DNA from: Corticium candelabrum
Lineage: Eukaryota; Porifera; Homoscleromorpha; Homosclerophorida; Plakinidae
NCBI RefSeq assembly: GCF_963422355.1
Contig: NC_085102.1
Location: 4,797,420-4,861,419 of the forward strand
Reading direction: 5' to 3'
Length of the DNA: 64,000 bases
Position numbers and translations under genes: made by a program. Numbering within the stretch: position 1 is the first letter of the stretch; every line of letters begins with the position of its first letter. Below the pieces are notes generated by a model that saw nothing but the letters and a program-made list of their open reading frames with translations, was not told the DNA's origin and ran no database searches. Below are positions 1 to 10,134 of this stretch, piece by piece.

Positions 1-576
1 TTAACTATGTACACTGTGGGTCTGTCTGGGTATGCATGTAAGGATATGTAGTGTGTGGATAAGTACAAACTAATAAAAGTGGGCGTGTCCCATAGCATGG
101 TAAGTCTGTCCCCCATTTCTAGAGGTCACACTACTCCCCTGCAAGAGCCAATGTATATTGTATAGACGTTTGTCCACCATCCACCAACTGACCATATAAG
201 AAGCATATCATCATGCCTATGCCATATGTACAGACAGACGGACAAACAAGCTTACAGACTAATACGTAATATGTTTGTATACCATGTATGTATACTTTGT
301 CTAAAACATTTAAATGGGTTGCACAATTTGGTTGATTATTTGTGGTTAAATGAATTTGTTTCTTGTACAGACGAGTTGAACAATTGTCATATGATTGTCA
401 GCATGTACATAGTACTCTTAGGACGTTCCAACAGAAACAGCGGCTCAAGGTATGGAGATGTACACAATAAGGAGTAATTGAAATGTCGTGTTGGATGCAG
501 CATGATGTTGTGATAGGAAAAGGAAGAGCACGATAGGAATGAATTGTTGTGAAGGAGATTTACAGCAAATGTATGG
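1..576. repeat. Unit head, no gene
   Basis: Non-coding unit head, repeated at 15,453-16,034, 28,316-28,748 and 40,930-41,367. It contains a short CAGA run and a conserved stretch (about 400-570) just before an (AC)n tract. On the minus strand it would be the 3' flank of the adjacent LINE fragment. I see no gene. Confidence 0.6.
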
Positions 577-616
577 ATGTACACACACACACACGCGCGC
601 GCGTGCGTCCACGCGT

Positions 617-655
<39 letters not shown>

Positions 656-661
656 CACGCA
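577..661. repeat. (AC)n microsatellite with CG-containing interruptions
   Basis: Alternating AC tract with a central alternating purine-pyrimidine CG/GC segment. The same position is a longer pure (AC)n in units 2 and 3. Confidence 0.9.
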
Positions 662-1728
662 CTTGACTACAGCTGCCAGTGTCTGGCCACGCTGCCCCAT
701 ATATGGGGAGAGCTGAAAGATGAGGTAGTTACTGTCTGTACTTATGTGTCTCTGTATGTCCTTGAGCCACCGCAAACGTCTTCCAGATGTGCAAGACAGG
801 GGAAGTTGACTGCTGTCTGTTTTCTGAACAGCGTTTGCCATGATGACAGTTATGCCATTGGAATCCTGGCTTGGATTTGAAGCAGCGTCCACATTGACTA
901 CAATGGCAGCAACAGCATGTCCTATCAGGCTCTGGTATCCGACATGAGGTACAATCAGTGGAGGCAAGTGATGATGACCGGATCGATAATAGAGTCGATG
1001 ATGATGACATAGTCAAAGAAGAAGAAGACACATTTAGACATTATGTATTGCCAGTCCACCCCTACTTGTCAGCCACCAATGACACTTGGCACATTGCACT
1101 GCGCCTGGTTGTTCACACAGAGGCAGTTGGCGTTCCACAATCCACTTGTGCCGTTTCATACCTGAATGACTGCGAAAGGCACGTCAACACACAGCACATG
1201 AAAAGGATTGTTCAGTAAGAGGTACGTGTAACTTCATCCTGACATGAGGCTTGCCATTCTGGATGTTGCTGTGCCAGGTGATACCAATTCTCTAGTTTTA
1301 ACAACTTCAAGTCAGTCTGGATCCTGTCTTTCCATCTGAGCTGGTCTAGAATGTGACAGCCACCCAAATAATAGTTTCTTTGGTAATCTGATTGCAAGCG
1401 TTCGAGTAATATGTCCTAACCACTGAAGGCGACGACGAATGTCGTCAGACATCAGACTTACATCGCCCCATGTTTGTCGAAGATCAGTATTGGTAGTATG
1501 TTGAAGCTCCTGGTCCCATCGAGTCACATGTCTAAAAATCCTAAATGTCAGGAGCTGCCTCTCAGAGGTCACGCTAACAGCTGGGCCCTGTGCGTTACTC
1601 AGGGAACTTTGGGCCTGCACTAGCAAACTCCTGGAGCCGGGCCAGGCACTCGCAGGAGCACCAACTTGTGAAGCCAACTGTGGTGTGAGCACCCGAAGTC
1701 TCACCAGGACCCCAGTGGCTGATGTCAC
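662..1728 (-). mobile_element. LINE (non-LTR retrotransposon) ORF2 C-terminal fragment, unit 1
   Basis: Minus-strand remnant of a reverse-transcriptase ORF tail. The conserved phrase LQWLGH (about 1,420) followed by RLPKKLLFGWL is the usual C-terminal sequence of invertebrate endonuclease/RT LINE proteins. It is followed by cysteine-histidine zinc-finger motifs (about 690-1,200). Frames are interrupted, and no RT catalytic core is present. Equivalent fragments lie in all four units. Confidence 0.75.
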
Positions 1729-1734
1729 GTCACT

Positions 1735-1937
1735 GCCGATGGCCGCCTAGGACCCCAGTCATGACCAGGTACTCATTTATACTCCTGAGTCGAGAGAAGC
1801 AAATGTGTGTTAGTGTCTTGCTTAAGGAAATTATGCTATAGCTCGCCACCACTGTGACTTGAACTTGTGACCCTTCAAGGTCCCGGATGTAAGCACTCCG
1901 TAAGATGACTCTCTAACCAACTGAGCTATCGTACCAC
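1735..1937 (-). mobile_element. tRNA-derived SINE, 5' head and body
   Basis: On the minus strand the sequence begins with a tRNA-like A box (TAGCTCAGTTGGTTAGAG, about 1,910-1,928) and a degenerate B box (about 1,858-1,872). A body follows that includes GAGTATAAATGAGTACCTGG. The second head, at 5,826-5,930, shares this body. In units 2 and 4 the head is gone but the body remains. Confidence 0.65.
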
Positions 1938-1986
1938 ACACACATGCACGCACGTGCACACACACATGCACACACGCACACACACA

Positions 1987-2034
<48 letters not shown>
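1936..2034. repeat. (AC)n microsatellite
   Basis: Mixed AC/CG tract. In the other units it separates the LINE/SINE block from the conserved spacer. Confidence 0.9.
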
Positions 2035-2035
<1 letters not shown>

Positions 2036-2179
2036 TGTGACTTGTGGATTAGATGGCAATGAAATCTCATCTTGTAGGAGACATCAATAGCTAAGTGTGA
2101 CTCTTGATCATGTGTGACAGACAGCTGTTGGAATGTTAATTCTTAGTGCATTGGGCTGAAATCTAAAGCAGCTGTATTG

Positions 2180-2285
2180 ACAGACAGACAGACGGACGGA
2201 CAGAAAGAGACAGACAGACGGACAGATGGACGGCCAGACAGACAGACAACACACAGACAGACGGACATACATATTTACAGACAGA
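2180..2285. repeat. CAGA-type tetranucleotide array
   Basis: Imperfect (CAGA)n with CGGA variants. Arrays of this type recur at the same module borders in every unit. Confidence 0.85.
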
Positions 2286-2830
2286 TATCGAGCAGTTGTT
2301 GTCTGGCAACAAACTGGACATCCAAGGACACCATCTAATCACTTGTAAGACTGGGGGTGGTCCAGTGGACACTCACAACTCAATTGAGTCAGCATGGTCT
2401 AACTGCCTTTCTCAACTCTGCCACACAAACTAGAGCCACAATACCGGTATGTCAACAGTGACAAGAGGTCGGACATCCTCGTTTATGACCCAGATTTAGG
2501 TGCAGACATTGAATTAGATGTGTCGTTGGCTCATCCATGGTGTTTGGTCTCCGTGAAGGCAGCCTTCAGAGAAGGAGTAGCAGCAATGAGAAGAGGCAAA
2601 TTATAATACTGAGTTGCTGCCAGAATTAAATGCCCATTGGTCATTCCTCTTGCTTTCCAACATTTTGGCCATTGGGGAACAAGCTGGCAAAGAGTGCAAG
2701 AGATGATGAAGGAAAACGAAATGAGACCGACTTCAAGAACAAGTGGTGATCAATCATTTCAGTGACACTACAACGTTGCAATGCAAAAGTCGTCTTGGAC
2801 AAACTCATTAGCATAGCGAGATTAGAACGT
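2286..2830 (+). mobile_element. Endonuclease-like retroelement tail fragment, unit 1
   Basis: Degenerate plus-strand coding remnant matching the better copy at 19,115. It keeps the HLITCKTGGGP phrase and the RSDILVYD...ELDVSLAHPW segment. Frames are broken. See the unit 2 copy for the domain reading. Confidence 0.6.
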
Positions 2831-3460
2831 CGAAATGTATTGTGCTCAGTGTAGTTTGTATGCTTCAGGACAGTAATGGTCTTGTTGTGTTAGTGTTAGG
2901 TTGCTCATGATGTAAACGTTTGATTTAAAAAATGTATTGAGACAGAAAGATGGACATACATATATACAGACAGCCAGACGGACATACATACATAATCATG
3001 ATGATGGTTGTCCACTGATTTCAGTGATGACAACCGGTCAATGAGAGTGATAGAAGATAGGGGGATAATGAGTAAAGTACAAGGAGAGATGGACAAAGCA
3101 GAACCTGCGCATAGAATGGTGTATAGTGAGTAAGACTTGCACAATATCAGACCCACTCTCTCGTCCTAGATTACCAAGTACATACTGGGGCAAGAGCTGC
3201 AACAAGCATGCAAGCAACTAGGATGCAGTGGTTTGCCAGAGAATGACTGATGGGCCTTCATTCCTGCCATGAAGTACACCACAGTACTATACTGCTGTAA
3301 CCCCACGACCAAAGAGCACGACAAAAAGCCTGTTGTCTTTGTGTATATATGTATGGAGACAGAAAGATGGACATACATATATACAGACAGACATACATGG
3401 TACATGCATACAGACAGACAGACGGACATACATATTTACAGACAGATGGATGGATGAACA
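2831..3460. repeat. Conserved unit block with unidentified possible exon
   Basis: Block repeated at about 19,700-20,420 and 30,750-31,430. It contains a plus-strand stretch reading KYTTVLYCCNPTTKEHDKKP (about 3,270-3,330). The unit 1 copy stops early and is replaced by a CAGA array. The product is not recognised. Confidence 0.45.
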
Positions 3461-3905
3461 GACAAGCTGTTTTATATTTTTCCAATCTGCAATGGCACGT
3501 GTGGCCGTTTCCTCCATAGAACAAAAGTATGGTGCAAACCTACTGCAACCACCAGACACTAATTATAAAAAAAATAAAAATATTTATAGATGGTATATAA
3601 GTACACAACTAACAGTGTGTAAACAAAAGACAGAAAAAGAAAAAAGGAAGTCATCGTTACAGTTAGTAAACTTGACTCAAACAGTGGAATGTTTGTTGCA
3701 CCAGATTGCGAAAAACATATGAGAGATTGTCTTGCAGATCTAATGTAAGAGGATCTTAACTTGGATACAATTTTTCTATACAGTCCAAACTAAGGCTGTT
3801 TAACAGACCACAAAAGCCAATCTATATTGTATAGAGTCTAGAGATGTTTGTCCATCATCCACGTAGTGATCATCAGGCATATGTTCAGACAGACGGACAA
3901 ACAAA
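3461..3905. repeat. Conserved non-coding unit block
   Basis: AT-rich block repeated at 14,150-14,460, 20,860-21,260, 31,660-32,050 and, in part, 43,615-43,693. No open frame is shared between copies. It precedes the SAP30BP exon in units 1-3. Confidence 0.55.
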
Positions 3906-3910
3906 CTTAC

Positions 3911-4323
3911 AGACAGACAAATGAGCACGATAGCCGGCCGTTTCAACGCGGATCCGCTCACAAAATCCACTTGCGTTTTCTTTGCCTTCTCTTTCTTGTC
4001 GTACTGCTCCTTCTGCAAGCGTCCTAGAGCATCAAAATAACAGTCCCAACCCCAATTTGTCTCGTCAAACGTGTGATGCTCAAAATTCAAGCCTAACTCG
4101 TCGAGTCCAAGGAAAGTGACGAGTTTTTCATAAAAACTTGGATTGCGGAAGTCTTTCCGTTTCTGTACGCTCTCGTTCAGTCGTATGTTTCTCTGTCTTT
4201 GTTTTTTCAATAAATTAGTTATCTTGGATTGTAACTCGGGTTTGCATTGTCTGGAAGGAGCCGGTGGTAGGTTGACACGAGGTGGACGGTGGGATTTTGT
4301 TGGGTTGTCGGTGGTTGGTGCCC
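3911..4323 (-). CDS. SAP30BP (HCNGP) exon, most complete copy
   Basis: Minus-strand exon of SAP30-binding protein, a nuclear transcription/splicing-associated factor. After a CCCCCAG acceptor at 4,324 the frame reads through LPPAPSRQC, then KRKDFRNPSFYEKLV, FLGLDELGLNFEHHTFDE and GWDCYFDALGRLQKEQYDKK to VDFVSGSALKR. This follows the HCNGP core (human RKKEFRNPSIYEKLIQF... YYEALAKAQK... IEFVTGTKK) in order. Copies in units 2 and 3 have lost the second half, so this is the only copy with a full core. The 3' end is uncertain: a possible donor lies at 3,961, but coding similarity continues a little further, and a GTAAGT lies at 3,910. The gene's final exon was not found. Confidence 0.8.
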
Positions 4324-4361
4324 CTGGGGGAGGGGAGAGTCGCTACTGAACGGGGATGTAC

Positions 4362-4416
4362 CTTCGATGTCATCTTGAAGTGGATAGAGAATGTGACTTG
4401 TGGGATGGTCGTTGGA
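4362..4416 (-). CDS. Probable SAP30BP upstream exon, unit 1
   Basis: A 55-bp minus-strand segment between a TTTTTCTGTAG acceptor and a GTACAT donor. It is open as SNDHPTSHILYPLQDDIEG, and its phase joins exactly to the core exon 40 bp away. It is conserved at 21,572 and 32,359. It is assigned to SAP30BP by position and phase only; the peptide is not diagnostic. Confidence 0.5.
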
Positions 4417-4485
4417 CTACAGAAAAACATGTTGGTGTTACACAATGTGAAATGCAGAGTTTGAGAAGGTTTGACTCACTCAAAT

Positions 4486-4620
4486 CGACCAACACAGACA
4501 GACACATAGACATACAAACACACAGACAGACATACTCACACTCAAATGGATAGACACATAGACAGACACACAGACAGACTCATACTCAGATAGAGACACA
4601 CACAAACAAACACCTCTGAA
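4486..4620. repeat. CAGA/CACA array
   Basis: Imperfect tetranucleotide array replacing the AT-rich spacer and SAP30BP exon found here in units 2 and 3. Confidence 0.8.
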
Positions 4621-4739
4621 AACATCACAGCTTTGCTCTGCTGTGCTACACGAGTTGTAACAAACTCACTGACCAAAACGAGTGACCAACAAAAAAAGAA
4701 ACAGTCAAACAGATCAACAGTAAACTACACAGTAAGTAC

Positions 4740-5077
4740 TTTGACTCCTGAGAGCACACCGGTGGTTGAAACACTGAAATCCAAGTATGCAATCATCTCT
4801 GGTGTTGGTGCACGATAAAACTTGTCAAGCTTCCTCTTCTGTGGATCGTCCATCTCAAGAATAGGTGGGAGAGACATCACATCGAGTGTGCTGGTAGCCT
4901 CTTTTGTCCTCAGCAGTTTGGTGATACGTTGAATTGTTAGAATGGCAACTAACTTGCTAACTTTGACGATCATTTTGACTGTTGGTAATGTCGTTGCGAT
5001 GTTCAGTGGAGATAGAGGTTGCACGGGAACGAGACCGACAAGAAGGCAGCCATAGAAAGCAACAACAAGCTCAACAC
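4740..5077 (-). pseudogene. DIP2 exon (junction into second adenylation-like domain), unit 1 copy
   Basis: Minus-strand exon of disco-interacting protein 2, a large protein with a DMAP1-binding domain and two acyl-CoA-synthetase-like domains. Acceptor TTCTCTAG at 5,078, donor GTACTTAC at 4,739. It reads VAFYGCLLVGLVPV, then TLPTVKMIV, then PTPEMIAYLDFSVSTTG, matching vertebrate DIP2 (AAFYGCLYAGCIPV... TPEMLAYLDFSVSTTG). The exon is open, but the exons that should follow are absent and SAP30BP exons come next, so it belongs to a fragmentary copy. A second copy lies at 33,660. Confidence 0.85.
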
Positions 5078-5118
5078 CTAGAGAAGAGGAAAGACATTGA
5101 AATATCTACACTCATATA

Positions 5119-5119
5119 T

Positions 5120-5181
<62 letters not shown>

Positions 5182-5242
5182 GCACACACACCAACAGACA
5201 GACAGACACACACACACACACACACACGTAGACACACACATA

Positions 5243-5302
<60 letters not shown>

Positions 5303-5420
5303 TGCACACACACGCACACGCACACACACATGCACACACACACACGCACACATGCACACACACACACACACACACACACCAACAGACAGACAGACCAACA
5401 GGCACACACACACACACACG

Positions 5421-5484
<64 letters not shown>
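5119..5484. repeat. Long (AC)n microsatellite cluster
   Basis: About 365 bp of nearly pure AC with short CAGA interruptions, in the intron position just upstream (minus sense) of the DIP2 exon. All long TH-rich or CV-rich open frames here are artefacts of the repeat. Confidence 0.95.
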
Positions 5485-5485
<1 letters not shown>

Positions 5486-5489
5486 AAAT

Positions 5490-5913
5490 GGACATATGTT
5501 AAGCCCTCCACCACGTCTTTCGATGTCGACCTTGAGGTCAGTTGCGGAGATAGCTCCCCTGCCTCTAGAGACAGGGCCTCCATGCTCTACGTGGAGTCTT
5601 GGGGCCAGCGCTACAATCCACCTGGAGCTTGGCCGGAGTCATCCAGGGGCACTGACCAAGGCGCAGCTCTGGGACTGGACACCAGGGCCCACACGTACCC
5701 GTCTGCTGCATGATGTTGCTGCCAAGCCAGCGGTCATGTCCACCCCAGTCAATGACCAGATACTCATTTATACTCCTGAGTCAAGAGAAGCAAGTGTGGG
5801 TGAGTTTCTTGCTCAATGAAACTGCGACATTGTCACCTCCACCAGGATCGAACCTTTAAACCTCATCACGGAATACAAGATCCCAGATGTCATCACCATC
5901 GCTACACCATCTG

Positions 5914-5930
<17 letters not shown>
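5490..5930 (-). mobile_element. tRNA-derived SINE, second copy
   Basis: Minus-strand element with a clear B box (GGTTCGATCCT, about 5,850) and a weak A box near 5,910. The body contains GAGTATAAATGAGTATCTGG, as in the SINE at 1,735. The 3' part (5,490-5,740) differs from the first copy, so the two may be subfamilies sharing head and central body. It is absent from units 2 and 3. Confidence 0.6.

Positions 5931-5988
<58 letters not shown>
5915..5988. repeat. (AC)n microsatellite
   Basis: Pure AC tract at the 5' border of the SINE. Confidence 0.95.
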
Positions 5989-5991
<3 letters not shown>

Positions 5992-6092
5992 TGGCATCGA
6001 GTTGGGCATCATGAGAACAAGCGCATACACATAAATCTAAACAAAAAAATGACTTCACATACACACACAACGACCACAAACAGCACACTCAC

Positions 6093-6143
6093 ATTATGTA
6101 TCGTTTCAACAGCCGGTAGTACATTACTCATCCACTGAAATGC
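6093..6143 (-). pseudogene. DIP2 exon (FQWM exon), unit 1
   Basis: Minus-strand 51-bp exon with a TTTGCAG acceptor and GTGAGT donor, reading AFQWMSNVLPAVETIHN. Vertebrate DIP2 has SFQWMSRVLQAIDSIHQ at the matching place after the EQRPDASEED segment. It is open and well spliced on its own, but part of an incomplete DIP2 copy. No equivalent is seen in units 2 or 3. Confidence 0.8.
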
Positions 6144-6283
6144 CTGCAAACAGAAAGAGCATATACAGTGAGTAGTGTGTTCAACTTCAACTGCATTGTA
6201 AATCATCTGCTCCTCAAACTCAACAGTAATCTACATCATCACTAGTAAATGAAGCTGTGTTTACACCGTCACTTCAGAGATAC

Positions 6284-6285
<2 letters not shown>

Positions 6286-6322
<37 letters not shown>
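6286..6322. repeat. (GT)n microsatellite
   Basis: Short pure GT tract. Confidence 0.9.
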
Positions 6323-6325
<3 letters not shown>

Positions 6326-6808
6326 TTATTTTGAATATTAATGTAAATTTTATTAATTTTTGTCTACATCTATTGTCATTATCATTAATTAATCATTAGC
6401 TTGTTGCTAGAATGTATAATTCTTTGAAAACACAACACAGGGATGCATAACTAACTAAATATCATCAATGTCCCACACGACTTCCAATTCAGCAGATGCA
6501 CATGCGTGACAGCTGCGTAACTCTTGCACGGAGCGAGCTTGTTATGCACGTCATTTCTCAATTCTGCATTGAGGTGGACGCGATTATCATGCTTTCGTTG
6601 AGCCGTTGCTATCATCTTTCGTTCCGTTAATTCGTGGCTAGAGATCGACGTACATCTCCTACTGCATGGAAAATAACCGTGAAGCGACATAGTGTATAGC
6701 GACCGGATACAAAGAAAGCAGCGTTACTAACGTTTCCTACGAGTCTTTCTTGCAAGACGACGTCAATCGTTCATCATTAGTACTACTTAGTAGTTACACC
6801 TCTAGCTA
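6323..6808. other. Intergenic, no gene seen
   Basis: AT-rich spacer between DIP2 exons, without a convincing open frame or splice-bounded exon. Confidence 0.5.
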
Positions 6809-7325
6809 AAAGTGTGTTCACACCGGGCCTAATCATGATTAGTGTAGGGCCATTCTAATGCCATAAAGAGTAGTATTACAACCACATTACTAGTGTTTGC
6901 ACGTGACTTTGGCAAGTGAGGTAGTATACAAAAACAGCATGCCGCCGATGTCTCTGATGTGGTGTTGTATGTTTAAAAGTACAAACGCAGCAACAACATG
7001 GCGACGTATACAGAAGCACAGGCAGATGTCTACTACGTGTGTGCCTGTACACGTGACAACTTCCTGCTGTTCCTAAAGGAGCTGCCAGAAAAAGCAAACT
7101 AAATGTTTCCCTCTTCAAAACCTAAATAAATGGATTCGTCAAGACAATTCACGCAAATTCCTGCCGGATATGACAAAAGAAAACTGTCGAGGCTAATTAC
7201 ACTCACGTGCCCACATGACTTACTAATCAAAAATAGTTAGTGGTGTGAACACACTTGCGTTAATGTTGGCCTAATCATAGTTAGCATAATCATAGTTAGT
7301 CCAGATGTCGGTGTGAACACGCTCT
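6809..7325. mobile_element. MITE family C, copy 1
   Basis: Terminal inverted repeats AGTGTGTTCACACC (left) and GGTGTGAACACGCTCT (right), each next to a TA. Subterminal repeats carry TAATCATGATTAG-like motifs. There is no coding capacity. Related copies lie at 13,206 and 22,068. Confidence 0.7.
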
Positions 7326-7896
7326 AAAACATATTTGCTCTCTTGAAGATCGCGGATGATGTGATGCATGTTGGTCGTGTGCATGCATGCATGGTTCCAT
7401 GGGACCTTCACTTGGCTTCTTGAAGAACGATAAATTCGTTTGTTTTGCGATTCTTCTGTAAAAAAGTAACAGACGTGTACAACTATTACCTGAACTTTAC
7501 TCTGCGCTTCTCAGTTTGACAACGGTTTGACCTTATTAACGTTTTTACTATGGATATGACATCTCAGCTTTTCTGTCATAATGCGTGGGATTGTTACGTC
7601 ACCCATTGTTGGTGTCTCAATGGACTGCTGATTGGCTCAACAAATTCCCGAGAGTGATTCACGCCGATATGCTATTGTTACGTCACCTACTCTTCACGTC
7701 CCAAAACGACTGCTGACTGGCTCAACTAATCCTCTAGCGTAACACACGCTTACAAACTTACATAGATAACGACATACGGACAGACAGCCTGGAAGTCAAT
7801 TCAGTCCGTTTAGAGTGAGCTTCTCGCAAAGCAGTCCACCACTTAATGTGGTGTCCTTCTTTTATGCTCGTAGTTTAATTAATATCAATAACTCAC
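7326..7896. other. DIP2 intron spacer, no gene seen
   Basis: Non-coding stretch conserved at 22,403-22,973. It contains an internal imperfect duplication (TTACGTCACC... GGCTCAACAA) at about 7,590 and 7,680. Confidence 0.5.
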
Positions 7897-7981
7897 CTCA
7901 TCCTCTGAGCAGCCGGGTCTTTGTTCGGCTACAAGAACCACTCGTTTGTCCTGCAGCACAGTGAGAGAAAACACGGCAATC
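7897..7981 (-). pseudogene. DIP2 exon (EQRP exon), unit 1
   Basis: 85-bp minus-strand exon between a TTGCAG acceptor and a GTGAGT donor. It reads RIAVFSLTVLQDKRVVLVAE then QRPGCSEDE, matching vertebrate DIP2 RIAVFSVTVFYDERIVVVAE QRPDASEED. It is open. Its partner in unit 2 is at 22,974. Confidence 0.85.
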
Positions 7982-8054
7982 CTGCAACACAAATGAGCAA
8001 CAATCACACACGCGTGTGTATTACATGTGCACACTAAGTATCCCATGCCTCTGT

Positions 8055-8176
8055 CTGTATACAAATTTGTGAGGTTCAACGGCCAGAGCGGTTGCAATGA
8101 GGTCGTCCGCATTGTGCCGACGACCTTGGACTTTCATCAGACCATCTAAACGACCACAAATGAAAATAAGACCTCC
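8055..8176 (-). pseudogene. DIP2 exon (GRRHNADD exon), unit 1
   Basis: Minus-strand exon starting after an ATATTAG acceptor. It reads GGLIFICGRLDGLMKVQG then RRHNADDLIATALAVEPHKF, matching vertebrate DIP2 KMDGLLMVSGRRHNADDIVAT. The end is fixed by homology (VYR), but no GT donor lies there: the next bases are ACAGAG in both this copy and the unit 2 copy. Confidence 0.8.
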
Positions 8177-8279
8177 CTAATATCATACACACAATTTGGT
8201 TACTTGGATGTTCAAATCATCTCAGACAAGTGATCTGTTTCAATGAATGTCAATAACTAATTAATTAAAAATAAATTGT

Positions 8280-8398
8280 TAAATTTAAATAATTAATATT
8301 AATTAATTAAATTAAAAGACAAATAAATATAAACAAACAAACAAACATAAACAAACAGACAAACAAACAAAAACAAACAAAAAATTAATTAATAATTT

Positions 8399-8430
<32 letters not shown>
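8280..8430. repeat. AT-rich and CAAA-rich low complexity followed by (GT)n
   Basis: Simple sequence between two DIP2 exons. The GT tract (8,400-8,430) matches the longer tract at 23,438. Confidence 0.85.
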
Positions 8431-8431
<1 letters not shown>

Positions 8432-8478
8432 GTGTCACACGTTTCACACACTCCACCAATCCTCTCAAACCAACTCAC

Positions 8479-8559
8479 CAATCCAAGAAATCCAAGCAAT
8501 CCCGTTCAAACATACAAACTCATCGAATGCGGCTGACCATTCGAAGCCAGCGGTTGAAC
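8479..8559 (-). pseudogene. DIP2 exon with in-frame stop, unit 1
   Basis: 81-bp minus-strand exon (GTAATAG acceptor, GTGAGT donor). It reads VQPLASNGQPHSMSLYV, stop, TGLLGFLG. Vertebrate DIP2 has FIRSGLLGFVGPG here. The codon that is CAA in unit 2 is TGA in this copy, so the exon is nonsense-mutated. Confidence 0.75.
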
Positions 8560-8612
8560 CTATTACCACAATCCATCCCAACGCCTCACAATCACCAGAT
8601 CAGTACACATAC

Positions 8613-8749
8613 CTTGAACACGTTCGTTGACTTTCCAGCCAGACCCCAATAGCTTGTTCCCGTGTATTGTGAACTCACGCAGAGCTCACCGACTTCGTCC
8701 ATTTGGCACAAATAGGGAGGACCTTCCAGCTTCACTATGGCAACTTTTG
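8613..8749 (-). pseudogene. DIP2 exon (GPPYLC exon), unit 1
   Basis: 137-bp minus-strand exon, acceptor CACTTGCAG, donor GTATGTG. It reads AKVAIVKLEGPPYLCQMDEV then GELCVSSQYTGTSYWGLAGK, matching vertebrate DIP2 CAVKPEGVPQLCKTDEIGE... GTSYFGLTG. Its phase joins the exon at 9,240-9,379. Confidence 0.85.
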
Positions 8750-8851
8750 CTGCAAGTGACATGGAAGGAGTTAGTATGGCTAGATATAGAAGAGACTAGA
8801 GAAGGTATTGAACATGAAATAAATGCAGATGGATTGTAACTGCACGACTTG

Positions 8852-9114
8852 ACATGTAGACAGACAGATAAACAGAGACAGACAAACAGATAAACAGAGA
8901 CAGACAAACAGTCAGACAAACAAACAAACAGACGGACAGACAGACAGACACAGAGACAGACAGACATGAAACTGACAGACAGACAGACATGAAACTGACA
9001 GACAGACAGACAAGCAAACGAACAGGCAGACAGACATAGAGACAGACAGACATGAAATTGACAGACAGACAGACAAGCAAACAGACAGACAGACAAACAG
9101 GCAGACAGACACAG

Positions 9115-9147
<33 letters not shown>

Positions 9148-9175
9148 AACAGACAAGCAAACAAACATAAAGACA
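8852..9175. repeat. CAGA/CAAA tetranucleotide array
   Basis: About 320 bp of CAGA-type repeats with CATGAAA interruptions, between two DIP2 exons. The unit 2 copy (23,934-24,055) is much shorter. LSVCL-rich frames here are repeat artefacts. Confidence 0.95.
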
Positions 9176-9239
9176 TCCAAATGAATAAAACATTATATTT
9201 TTTCATTCTTGCAAGCAACAAACCAATTACATCGATTAC

Positions 9240-9379
9240 CTCCTGCAAGTACTGTGCCACAGTCTTGTAAAGTCAGAGACGACATCGAGTTCTCCTCTTC
9301 TACTCGAACGACTCCATAACTGAGTCCTGTGATCGACATGATGCCACGACCAGTTGCTGTTGAGCCAGGCAGACCAGGT
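9240..9379 (-). pseudogene. DIP2 exon (GLSYGV exon), unit 1
   Basis: 140-bp minus-strand exon, acceptor TTTCTGTAG, donor GTAATC. It reads GRGIMSITGLSYGVVRVEEE then [16 protein letters not shown]. Vertebrate DIP2 has GYGVIRVDSEEKLSVLTVQD at this point. The reading frame is open. Confidence 0.85.
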
Positions 9380-9471
9380 CTACAGAAACATTCAATTAAA
9401 ATGGAACACAAACGTAAGTATTCTTGTTCAGTAACATTTCATCACCTTCCTCACCCTGTCTGTCTGTTTAT

Positions 9472-9503
<32 letters not shown>

Positions 9504-9593
9504 TTCAACTGTGCATAGTAATGTAATCATGTTTCAATGTTTTTCGACTCTGTTATTCAGTAATAAATCATTAATTCCGCATTTTGTCGTTTT

Positions 9594-9815
9594 ATGACGT
9601 CACATTCTCGGGAGCCTAACGCGCCACCCTTGATTGACAATCTCTGGGGATCCGCCATTGAAAAATCATCCACAGAAGAGACTGACCTGTACGCGCGAGT
9701 TCTTGCTGAAAATTCGGCGCAGGTCAAACAGCTCGCACATTCCTCGCTTCCGGACTCAACAAACTTGATTCCGAGTGAAAACTGTTGCCGCCGCCTAAAA
9801 ACATCAAAACTGTGA
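9594..9815 (+). CDS. Unidentified small open frame
   Basis: 73-codon ATG frame with ordinary-looking composition (MTSHSREPNAPPLIDN, then EETDLYARVLAENSAQVKQL). A possible GTGAAC donor lies just before the stop. I do not recognise the product. It lies between DIP2 exons on the other strand and could be chance. Confidence 0.2.
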   Translation: MTSHSREPNAPPLIDNLWGSAIEKSSTEETDLYARVLAENSAQVKQLAHSSLPDSTNLIPSENCCRRLKTSKL

Positions 9816-9974
9816 ACGACTCCACACAATGACGAACGCCGTTTCGGCACGAAACGAAGTCGTAGAACGGTAGGACGACGCGCAGCACACGAATACGGCC
9901 GTCCGCGCGTCGATTCTCGAGAAACGCCTCCGTCAGTGAATTCACTCATCGCCCAGCGCGCCATGGCTACGCAC

Positions 9975-10082
9975 CTACCAACGCCCTCGTTGCGAGAATG
10001 ATGCTCACAAGCGTCGTACCAGATTGGTATGGCTCTAGCAGCTTTGCTTTCCTCTTTTCATAGCCTTTCTGTGTGATATCGC
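9975..10082 (-). pseudogene. DIP2 N-terminal exon (DMAP1-binding region)
   Basis: Minus-strand exon after CTCTTTACAG. It reads GDITQKGYEKRKAKLLEPY, almost identical to the conserved GDITQKGYEKKRAKLL of the DMAP-binding domain. The donor may be GTGCGT at 9,974. The many exons that should lie between this and the exon at 9,379 are missing, so this is a gapped DIP2 copy. Confidence 0.85.
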
Positions 10083-10134
10083 CTGTAAAGAGGACACTGG
10101 ATTGACTACTGTGTGAGGTATGTGTGTGACTTGC

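Noticed and set aside
1850-1937. Functional tRNA gene
   Set aside because: A and B boxes are present, but the cloverleaf arms do not pair and the head is followed by a SINE body.
4143-4349. Plus-strand frame LDCNSGLHCLEGAGGRL opposite the SAP30BP exon
   Set aside because: Antisense shadow of a recognised exon, repeated in units 2 and 3 only because the exon is.
4982-5819. Long TH-, CV- or VC-rich open frames on both strands
   Set aside because: They are translations of (AC)n microsatellites. The same artefact occurs at every AC tract.
8852-9175. Possible CRISPR-like array
   Set aside because: Tetranucleotide repeats without spacers, in a eukaryotic context.
8686-9260. Open frames rich in LSVCLSVC
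   Set aside because: Translations of CAGA/CAAA arrays, with no conservation beyond the repeat.
9557-9964. Minus-strand arginine-rich frame as a DIP2 exon
   Set aside because: It lies where DIP2 exons are expected, but no phrase matches DIP2 and splice sites are unclear.
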